From positions 1,550,001 through 1,614,000 of the forward strand of contig NC_031674.1 of NCBI RefSeq assembly GCF_001640025.1: 64,000 nt of DNA, written 5' to 3'. Made by a program: the position numbers and the translations under genes. Origin of the DNA: Sugiyamaella lignohabitans. Lineage: Eukaryota > Ascomycota > Dipodascomycetes > Dipodascales > Trichomonascaceae. How positions within the stretch are numbered: position 1 is the first letter of the stretch; every line of letters begins with the position of its first letter. The notes under the pieces are model-generated. The model saw nothing but the letters and a program-made list of their open reading frames with translations. It had not been told where the DNA came from and did not search any database. This document shows positions 56,623 to 64,000 of the stretch, piece by piece.

Positions 56623-59055
56623 TTATTTGGCTTCCAAGATACGGAGGGTGTTGGAGTGGCCAAGACCACCGGTCCATCCTTGGATGACAACCACGGTCTC
56701 GCCTCTGTTCAAGATGCCGAGATCGATACCTTGTTGCATTCCCCACAGGAGACGGGCCTCGACGTCTTGTTGCCACTCGCCAGAGTTGGAAGCACGGGGC
56801 TTCTCGTAGACGAATGGGTACACCCCACGGTATAAGTGGCAGTATCGGGCGGCAATCTCGTTTCTGGTGACCATGAGAATGGGGCAATTGGGTCTGTACT
56901 TCGAACACAGACGGGCAGTGGATCCACTGGTCGACAAGACAATAATGGCCTTGGCTTGTTGCTCGAAACTGGCGGCAACAGCAGCAATGGCAACAGTCTC
57001 TGAGGTAGAGGTGGGCAAAGGAGCCAAAGAACGGATCTCGTTGAACAAGGGTTGGTAGGCAATGGCCTTCTCGGCAACAATGGCGGTCTCGTGCATCATG
57101 GAAACGGCCTCAACAGGGTACTTACCCTTGGCGGTCTCACCAGACAACATCACACAGTCAGCACCGTCCAAAATAGCGTTACCAACATCCGAAACCTCGG
57201 CACGGGTAGGACGGGGGTTGTAAGTCATGGACTCCAACATCTGAGTGGCACAGATAACGGGCTTACCAGCCAAGTTACACTTGGCAATGAGCTGCTTTTG
57301 AACAATGAAAACCTTGGAGGCAGGGATCTCAATACCCAAATCACCACGAGCAACCATGACACCGTCAGTCTCCTTAAGAATGTCGTCGAAGTTGTTGACA
57401 CCTTGTTGGTTCTCAATCTTAGCAATGATTTGAATGTGCTTTCCGTCCTCACCCAAAACCTCACGGATGGCCTTGATATCGTCGCCAGTACGGATGAAAG
57501 AGGCAAAGATCATGTCCACCTTGTTCTTAACACCGAATCTAAGATCCGACTTGTCCTTCTCGGAAAGAGCTGGCAAATCGACATCGGTGTTGGGCAAGTT
57601 AACTCCCTTGTGAGAAGAGATGTTACCGTTGTTGACAGCACGAACCTTCAAGGTTTGCTCGTCCTTGATCTCCAAAACCTCGAAAGACAACACACCATCG
57701 TCAACGTAGATAATACGGCCAACCTTGATAACCTTGGTGATGTTCTTGTAGTCAACATACATGATCGAGTCGTCACACTTCTTGGCGTAAGCAGAGTCGG
57801 TGGTAATGATCATCTCATGACCGGCCTTGATGGGGTAGTCTCCACCGCTAGTGGTAGTACCAGTTCTGATCTCAGGGCCCTTGGTGTCAAGAGCAATGGC
57901 CAAAGGACGACCGGGGAAAACTCGGGTCGACTCACGAGCATTGTCAATGACAGATTGGTGGTATGAGTACTCACCGTGAGAGAAGTTCATTCTCACAATG
58001 TTCAAACCAGCTGTTGTTCGGTTAGTACGAGCGGGAAGGGAGGGTCTGCCTCCGGCGGCTGGGGCTCCGCCCCAGACCCCGTGGCTCCTCGAGCAAAGCT
58101 CGAGGAGTTTTTTTGGAGTGACTGACAGGGTCTTAGGGGTATACCCCCTGACACGGCTGGGTCAGGCCAGGGCGGACGAGGAGTTGGTGGGGTGATTGAG
58201 TTTTTCCGAGATGCATGAAACAACTGTGAGCCGCTGCATGGGTTAATCCGCTGCTCAAGACAACGAAATATGTACAAGGGAACAGGCGGCAGGTCTGGTG
58301 AGGGGCACCGGGACAAATGGCGGATATTTCGTGAAAAACGAACTCAACAGAGACAACCGAGACTATTGGATTCTCTCGCTGTGCATTAAAATTGAAATTA
58401 ACACTGCTTCAATAGCCTCATGGCTCCTTTTCCGACACCTCCGTCTGATTGAACCGGCTGAAAATATGTATCGCAAGTTTGTAGAGCAATCATACAAAAA
58501 CAATAACCACAATTAACCAGCCAAAGCATGCCAACAAATGATTTATAATCGAAATTAAAATGGCCTGTATGTTACAAGTGATCTGGTAAATGCTCTGGTA
58601 ATAAGTTCAGTATGACTCCCCTCTGTCGTTTTCTTCAATTATGAATGAAAGAAAATCTGCTTGTCGTCGAGTACCATTCTAAGTCGTATAATATTCATCT
58701 GACCCCCTAGTTCGTATCCTCTTTTATTCCATTGTTTAAAAAGCATTGTTGTTCAATGCTCCTCTCATTGTTGTTTGCTTATCGGAACATCTCAATCATC
58801 AGCTCACCCTACTCGTGTTATCAGCTTTTGCTACCTACCCTTTCTCAACTTGACCAACATCTCAACATTGTTGGAATTGGGACCTGTTCCTGTTAGTCTT
58901 TCCACAATTCTCATCTAAATTGACTTGGATCAAATCCACTTACCAATGGTACCGATAATGGAAGAACGACGGAAGTTCTTGGAGGGAAGGTTCTCAGTGT
59001 CCAAAGTGGTCAACCACTGGAGGTTAGAGCTTGGGTTGTTGGAGTTAAAGATCAT
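56623..59055 (-). CDS. PYK1: Pyruvate kinase (three exons)
   Basis: Final glycolytic enzyme, which turns phosphoenolpyruvate and ADP into pyruvate and ATP; cytosolic. Exons 59055-58944, 58883-58839 (only 45 nt) and 58010-56623 join in phase to give 514 residues. Junctions read [37 protein letters not shown], the conserved N-terminus. Further signatures are [57 protein letters not shown] and [11 protein letters not shown]. Intron 1 (58884-58943) is 60 nt with GTAAGT and CTAAC. Intron 2 (58011-58838) is 828 nt with GTAGGT, TACTAACC and CAG, far longer than other introns here, and contains GC element 25. The start is the ATG at 59055. Confidence 0.97.
58048..58108 (+). repeat. GC double-hairpin element 25 (type IV), in PYK1 intron 2
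   Basis: Antisense to PYK1. Hairpin 2 is a perfect 10-bp stem, CTCCTCGAGC-AAA-GCTCGAGGAG, followed by a T7 run: the only copy of this form seen. Confidence 0.93.
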
Positions 59056-59389
59056 TTTGTCAGTTTTTGATAATAAATTATGAATTGATAAACTAATCAG
59101 GTATTATCAAAGCAATTGAGAATGAATTTCTAAAATTGATCCTTGCAAAAAAAAAAAAGAAGAAGAAGAAAATGGGAAAACCCAAAAATTGATGATCGTT
59201 TATTAGATGGCTGATAGTGGGTAATTTTTGTTTTATTTTTTGCTCCCGTACTGGAAATGTTTTTTTTTTCTTTTCTTTTGCTTGTATCCAAAGTTGCAAA
59301 GCAATATGCATCTGGTGAGGGGCTAACAGTATACCAGACCTTGCAGTTGGGACATTTAACACACGTTTTACCTAAATCTATGTATAAGC

Positions 59390-59455
59390 GGTCTACGTTT
59401 TAGCGGCCTATGTTTTAAGCGGCCTATGTTTAAGCGGCCTATGTTTTAGCGGCCT
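59390..59455 (+). repeat. Short tandem repeats, GCGGCCTATGTTTTA unit
   Basis: Four to five units of about 15-18 nt, about 340-400 nt upstream of the PYK1 start. Confidence 0.8.
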
Positions 59456-60712
59456 CATTATTCCGCTCCCTAAAGAGGAATCAGCATATATGGAATGTTT
59501 AGTTATACCTCGAACTATTTTTAAATATATCTCGTGGTGGTCCAGTCAGGTGTTTTTGTAAGGCGTTCTCTCAATGGTGTTTACTAACATTGGTTGATTT
59601 TCTTTCTCAATATTCGGATATATATATTAAATATACAATTTTAATTTCAGCTACTGAGATTGAATAGAATTGTTCATTGTCCTGTCTCACTGGATATATA
59701 CAGGTGGGGGTTTGGACACTGTCAATCGGGCACCACAGTCGTTCTTGCGCCTGGTTGCACCTGCCCACGTCATCATCAGTTTCTCACCAAACCCGGCATC
59801 ACCTGTATCACCAGTACTTGGTACCACCTAACATCAGCTGGCATCAGCTGGCATTAGCGAGCATCAGCTAGTACCTGCTTGAAACAAAAACCAAACCAAA
59901 AGCAAAAACAAAGATAAAAATAAAAACAGGCCCAACTGTAGCCAGATGATGGCATGTTTTTAACCGTTATATCTACATTAGCACCAACCCCTACCATTTG
60001 CCTAATCTTAAAACAGTCTCGAGAATATCCAGCTGCTGGAAAGTGGACTTGCCATGCCAACCATGCCAACAAAGGGGCACACCTGTTAACAAACCTAGCA
60101 CATGCCACGCCCAACTAACGGCCACAGCCAATAAATAGATCCATTAACTCACCATACGTAACTACCTACCTACCTACCTACCACCTGTTCAAGGCGACAG
60201 ACAGACAGATAGACGACTGCCAAAAATGCACCTCGCATTGCACCTCAAAAGCCACACAAGTCCCCTATCTCAGAGTACAGATAACATGCTCCCAACAAAA
60301 ATTAATCCTGGCACCTGCGTATAAGCAGTAACGTTTACTCACCACCCTCACCTTGACTGGCCACAACACACAGATCCACCAACCACCACGCACGTAAATA
60401 TGCATATTTTTCATGCACCCACTGTTCCAGGCGAAGAAAAATCTTTCCCTATATATCCGGATCAACTTAATACGGTAGTCTGACGCATCTTCCTTATCAG
60501 CAAGCCAACCAACTGCCTCCTTGGCTGCCTCCAAACGGCCAACCTGTACTCACCTCATGCGGGCCAGCAGTCCCGGAAATACCTAAATCCCCTAATCCCC
60601 GATCAATTACCCACAACTGCGCGGCCATCGCTACCGTCCTACTTTCAATTGGACAGCGATTCTCCGCGATCTATCCTCCTCCGTTCGGCGATACAGGTGG
60701 TGGAGTGGGCCT

Positions 60713-60772
60713 GCCTCCGGCGGCTGGGGCTCCGCCCCAGACCCCGTGGCTCCTCTCGCTGCGCTCGAGTCG
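60713..60772 (+). repeat. GC double-hairpin element 26 (type I)
   Basis: 60-nt copy followed by GTGCGTCGGG. Hairpin-2 loop TGC. Confidence 0.93.
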
Positions 60773-61017
60773 GTGCGTCGGGCTCAGGGGGGGTTTTTTT
60801 TGGGTGGTGTGTTTTGTTTAATGTATGGAGTGAGGTTGCTGGATGGTGGTTGCGGTGCTGAGGGCGACGTCATTTCTCATTTCTGAAATTGGCAGATAAC
60901 AGTCAGACCTATCAGTACTACCAGTAGCAACTGGACTTCGAGCACGCCGGTTTCACTGCCGCAGTTGGCAGGGGCTTCGACCTTCGTTCCTAGCTGGGTG
61001 AAAAATAACCATGCAGG

Positions 61018-61084
61018 CCGGGTAATTATCATGCTTTCCAGCTGCCAGACCCTGAAACTTTATTGACCTTTGCCAGCCGGGTAA
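61018..61084. promoter_or_regulatory. Two Reb1-like motifs upstream of YNK1
   Basis: GCCGGGTAAT occurs twice, with CCGGGTAA at 61018-61025 and 61077-61084. Each matches the reverse complement of the Reb1 core, 630-690 nt upstream of the YNK1 ATG. Confidence 0.4.
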
Positions 61085-61402
61085 TCTACGATCAGGGTAA
61101 CTATTATACGCAATTAAAATGGTAGACATATATCCAACAAGATCAACGGAAAGGAGATTTATGATTTTATAAAAGGTTCAACAAACCAAAAAATGGGAAT
61201 TGAGAAAGGCAAAACATCAATGAAAGCTCTCATTTAAAGCCAATCACTCTATTGGTAGAGCTGTATGGATCCCAGGTGTAGCGAGAGACTTAGTCAGTTC
61301 TGCAACTCCAGTTATCACACTTCTCTCACAAATGGACACGAAAATTCACCCCAGTTAAACTTCGCCCCCATCATCCCCCAAACAATCCACCCCCCTCGAA
61401 AA

Positions 61403-61453
61403 ACGAGCGAAGCGAGCCACGGGGTCTGGGGCGGAGCCCCAGCCGCCGAAGGC
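61403..61453 (-). repeat. GC double-hairpin element 27 (short variant)
   Basis: About 51 nt. The hairpin-2 module is reduced to CGAGCGAAGCGAG followed directly by CCACGGGG. Confidence 0.88.
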
Positions 61454-61711
61454 AGGCCAGGCAGACTCACAGATCAGCGAGCCCGAGCCGCAGTGAAATT
61501 TCAGCCCGATCAGCCAATAACCATGAACTCTTGCCTCATGGGGCATGGGGCTCACGCCGAGCGATGGGCTGCAAATGGCGGGGGGAGATGCTGGCAGCTG
61601 GCGTACATAAAAAGTGAAAAATTCCTTTCTGTTCTTTTTCTTTCTTTTCGTGATTTCAGATTTTTTGTGTTTTCTTTGTCAAACTGTAAAAAAATCCAGA
61701 CCCAGATCAAA

Positions 61712-62403
61712 ATGGCTTCCGAACAAACTTTCATTGCTATCAAGGTATGTTAAATTGAAGTTGCAATGGGTCACGACGAAATTGAGCTGGTTCGTTGTTG
61801 TTTCGACTCCTTTACTCCTTAAATCGCCAGCTAAGACTTCACTTCCTCGCACCAAAAAGCTGGTACGAACAGTAAATCGCTCGTTTAGCAGGTTTACTTC
61901 TCTCCTTTGGAGCTAGGATGTTGGATATAGAAGAGCTTGAAGGAATTTTCAATTGACAGAGTTGTTACTAACGACGATAGCCCGATGGTGTCCAACGTGG
62001 ACTTGTCTCCCCCATCATTGGCCGTTTCGAGCAACGTGGATTCAAGCTTGTCGCTATCAAGTTGACCACTCCCTCCGAGGAGCTCCTCCGTGAGCACTAC
62101 GCCGACCTCCAAGAGAAGCCTTTCTTCCCTGGTCTCTTGAAGTACATGCGCTCTGGCCCCGTTCTTGCTACCGTCTGGGAGGGCAAGGACGTTGTCAAGC
62201 AAGGCCGTGCCATCTTGGGTGCTACCAACCCTCTCCAATCTGCCCCCGGTACCATCCGTGGCGACTTTGCCATCGATGTCGGCAGAAACGTTGCCCACGG
62301 ATCCGACTCTGTCGAGAGCGCCAAGAAGGAGATCGCTTTGTGGTTCAAGAAGGAGGAGGTTGTCGAGTACAAGCCCGCCAACTTCGCCTGGATCTACGAA
62401 TAA
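61712..62403 (+). CDS. YNK1: Nucleoside diphosphate kinase (two exons)
   Basis: Exchanges the terminal phosphate between nucleoside triphosphates and diphosphates through a phospho-histidine; cytosolic hexamer. Exon 1 (61712-61744, 11 codons, [11 protein letters not shown]) joins exon 2 (61981-62403) in phase 0 to give 151 residues, the standard length. Signatures are [40 protein letters not shown], and [16 protein letters not shown] with the catalytic His near residue 117. The intron 61745-61980 (236 nt) has GTATGT, TTACTAAC and TAG and carries no GC element. The 3' end faces urate oxidase. Confidence 0.97.
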
Positions 62404-62468
62404 GCGTGTCGCCTCCCCGATCCTTGTAATTAGCCAACAAAACAAGTCACTTTTACAATTTCCGGCCT

Positions 62469-62522
62469 GCCTCCGGCAGGTGGGGTACTGCCCCAGTCCC
62501 CGTGGCACTGCTTCGCAGGAAA
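62469..62522 (+). repeat. GC double-hairpin element 28 (type III, diverged)
   Basis: 65 nt after the YNK1 stop, in sense. The hairpin-1 stem is shortened to TGGGG/CCCCA with loop TACTG, and hairpin 2 is CTGC-TTC-GCAG. Confidence 0.85.
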
Positions 62523-62541
62523 CTTTTACTCGTCCCCGTCT

Positions 62542-62595
62542 GCCTCCGGCGGCTGGGGCTCTGCCCCAGACCCCGTAGCTCCTGCTTCGCAGGAG
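62542..62595 (+). repeat. GC double-hairpin element 29 (type III)
   Basis: Hairpin 2 is a perfect 7-bp stem, CTCCTGC-TTC-GCAGGAG. Hairpin-1 loop TCT. Confidence 0.93.
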
Positions 62596-62615
62596 TTGCT
62601 GGGACCGAGACGGAA

Positions 62616-62675
62616 CGACTCGAGCGGAGCGAGAGGAGCAGCGGGGTCTGGGGCGGAGCCCCAGCCGCCGGAGGC
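62616..62675 (-). repeat. GC double-hairpin element 30 (type I)
   Basis: 42 nt after the urate oxidase stop codon and in sense with that gene. Hairpin-2 loop TCC. Confidence 0.93.
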
Positions 62676-62717
62676 AGCAGCGACACAGGAAAAAATTAGT
62701 AAATAAAAAGAGAGAGA

Positions 62718-63635
62718 TTACAACTTGGACTTGGTGCGGTCGACGGTGCACTTGATGAAGCCGTTGGGGTCGGATTGCGGGGCGTAGACCTCAGCGTCTT
62801 TGCCGAGGTTTTTGAGCCCGTGGTGCCAGGACAGGTCGATGTTGAAGTAATGCTTGTTGGGCAGCTCGTAGTGTACTGATTCGACGTGGGTAGTGGCAGC
62901 AAGGATCTGGTTGGCCATGTTGTACATGGTGGCTTGCACGGAGGCCGAGTTCTCGAGTGCAAAGGTGCGGAGTGTTATGGCTCGTGCTTTGGTGTACGCA
63001 TCGTCAAATACGCCAGAAGAAGCCAGTTTTTCGACAGCAGCAAGTGTAGGAACAGTCTTAGCAGCCCACAGCCACGAAGCATCGACATCAGTAGACAGAA
63101 TACGGTCGGTGGTCTCCTTGAGGGTGGTGAAATCGTCTTTGTTGTATCCGTAGAACATGGATCCTGTCGACTTGAGAACAGTAAGTCCCTTGATTCCTGA
63201 ATTAATGGAGAACGCCGAGCCCGCAGTGTCCCTCTTAACAACATGGACCACCCGGGTCTCAGCACCGTCTTGGATGAACGAATGGGGATGCAGTTTGCCG
63301 TCGACCTCGTAACGAGTCCATCTATATTGGGTGATAGAAGCATGAGCAGCATGGATATGAGAGTACTTGGTGACAAAGTGGTTGGTCAAAGTAGCGCCAA
63401 ACAGCTCAATTGGCCATACTTCAGTTTGTTTGGCCAAAATGTGAATGGTGTTCTTGACGGTGTCAGTGGGCACAATCGACGCATTGTCGGCCTTGGTATA
63501 CGATTCGTCAATGTCTCCTTCCAACAAGACACACACTCGCAGTTCAATGACGTCCTGGTAGTTGGGGTTCTGAGGGTTCTTCTTGACCTTCAACACTCTG
63601 ACATTGTCCTTTCCGTAGATGGCTTGAGTCAACAT
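62718..63635 (-). CDS. Urate oxidase (uricase), peroxisomal
   Basis: Oxidises urate to 5-hydroxyisourate in peroxisomes, the first step of purine ring degradation; 305 residues, no intron. Family features are AIYGKDNVRVLKV (active-site Lys near residue 9), SIVPTDTVKNTIHILAK (catalytic Thr), FGATLTNHFVTKYSHIHAAH, and LKSTGSMFYGYNKDDFTTLKE. The C-terminus is SKL, a canonical type 1 peroxisomal targeting signal. Saccharomyces cerevisiae lacks uricase, so its presence argues for a yeast that uses purines as a nitrogen source. The ATG at 63635 is the first in frame. The gene is convergent with YNK1. Confidence 0.97.
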   Translation of the reverse strand: MLTQAIYGKDNVRVLKVKKNPQNPNYQDVIELRVCVLLEGDIDESYTKADNASIVPTDTVKNTIHILAKQTEVWPIELFGATLTNHFVTKYSHIHAAHASITQYRWTRYEVDGKLHPHSFIQDGAETRVVHVVKRDTAGSAFSINSGIKGLTVLKSTGSMFYGYNKDDFTTLKETTDRILSTDVDASWLWAAKTVPTLAAVEKLASSGVFDDAYTKARAITLRTFALENSASVQATMYNMANQILAATTHVESVHYELPNKHYFNIDLSWHHGLKNLGKDAEVYAPQSDPNGFIKCTVDRTKSKL

Positions 63636-64000
63636 TGTGAAATATTTGTGTAGTTATAGTTGGGTGTACTTAGATCGTTCTTGGATCGATTATTGGATCA
63701 ATTATTGGATCAATTCAAAAATAGCCAGGTAATTAAAGTGCTTAGTTAATACAGGGAATGCTCAACTGTACTAATGTAGTTGTAGAAGTTGCAGTTGTTG
63801 AAATTTAAACTGTAGTATTTCTAGTAGAAGAGATAAAAAAGTAGAGTAGAGTTGCAATACAGAGTTGTTCAAAGAAATCCACTCTTGATCTTGATCTTAA
63901 TCTGGTCTATGCTTATATTGTAAAATATCAAGTCACACGATAACCAGGAACCTGATCCGTTTATATATATTTTCACAGATCGTAATCGTATGATACTTTT
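63636..64000. other. Promoter region of urate oxidase
   Basis: AT-rich sequence with GATC-containing short repeats (GGATCGATTATTGGATCAATT, about 63681-63711). No gene seen to the window edge. Confidence 0.5.

Larger units (their letters stand above)
59056..61711. other. 2.6-kb non-coding region between divergent PYK1 and YNK1
   Basis: Holds poly-A/poly-T runs (59146-59170, 59260-59275), GCGGCCTATGTTTTA repeats, a CTAC tetranucleotide tract (about 60163-60183), CATCAGCTGG repeats (about 59831-59870), GC elements 26 and 27 and two CCGGGTAA motifs (61018, 61077). No credible gene. Confidence 0.6.

Noticed and set aside
57052..57966. 304-residue plus-strand frame opposite PYK1
   Set aside because: It is an antisense shadow of the highly codon-biased pyruvate kinase exon.
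58611..58702. Possible C/D-box snoRNA in PYK1 intron 2 on the plus strand
   Set aside because: Only weak ATGAATGA and CTGA matches were seen, on the strand opposite to PYK1 and without a convincing terminal stem.
12801..62675. CRISPR-like array interpretation of the repeated 60-mers
   Set aside because: Copies are dispersed in both orientations with irregular spacing in a eukaryotic genome with introns; there are no regular spacers and no cas genes.
62469..62695. Frames rich in [11 protein letters not shown] and LRRLGLCPRPR after YNK1
   Set aside because: These are readings of GC elements 28-30 in successive frames, not genes.
61894..62751. 285-residue minus-strand frame opposite YNK1
   Set aside because: It is an antisense shadow of the codon-biased YNK1 exon extended by GC elements.

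Overview
This is nuclear DNA of a budding yeast (Saccharomycotina), most like an intron-rich, early-branching lineage such as Trichomonascaceae (Sugiyamaella/Blastobotrys type). The lineage is an inference. The evidence for a yeast is the gene set (midasin, Afi1, Yrb2, Mga2, Rev1, Arc15, Zpr1, Efm4, uricase ending in SKL) and short spliceosomal introns with GTAAGT/GTGAGT/GTATGT donors and CTAAC branch points close to the acceptor. About 16 protein genes and two tRNA genes can be supported. The genes have unrelated housekeeping functions, and no operon-like or biosynthetic cluster is present.

Layout. 1-11960: MDN1 (minus, cut by the left edge, four 3'-side introns). 12908-13.7 kb: a TRAPPC2L/Tca17-like gene (minus). 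14247-16082: a REX-type DEDDh exonuclease (plus). 16749-17168: a small spliced helical protein (minus). 17.2-20.6 kb: mostly non-coding, with a tRNA-Thr(AGT). 20621-21655: a Gre2-like reductase. 23923-26328: AFI1. 27865-28599: EFM4. 28884-30509: YRB2. 30.5-33.5 kb: non-coding with AT-rich repeats. 33496-35196: a short kinesin. 35356-35966: ARC15 (minus). 37045-38709: a PLP aminotransferase with two introns. 38882-40411: ZPR1 (minus). 41287-43680: a probable mitochondrial helical-repeat protein. 45750-50251: MGA2/SPT23, a two-exon gene (minus). 52276-52357: tRNA-Leu(AAG). 52669-56022: REV1. 56623-59055: pyruvate kinase, three exons (minus). 61712-62403: nucleoside diphosphate kinase, two exons. 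62718-63635: urate oxidase (minus).

The most striking content is a dispersed family of GC-rich, 53-61-nt double-hairpin elements, with 30 copies identified. They occur in intergenic DNA, in introns (the aminotransferase twice, MGA2, PYK1, TRAPPC2L-like) and once in frame inside the REX exonuclease reading frame. Stems are preserved while the 3-nt loops vary freely, and hairpin 2 exists in four alternative versions. All eight genes with a copy within about 80 nt of their stop codon carry the nearest copy in the same orientation relative to transcription, while five of the six copies inside genes are in the opposite orientation. This suggests that the element acts in, or is filtered by, RNA 3'-end formation or termination. 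The design resembles the double-hairpin elements and GC clusters known from fungal mitochondrial DNA, but here it is nuclear.

A second, AT-rich repeat family of about 570-590 bp has three copies (26.6-27.2, 31.5-32.1 and 32.6-33.2 kb). They lie in a 12-kb zone that lacks the GC elements, and two of them form an inverted pair.
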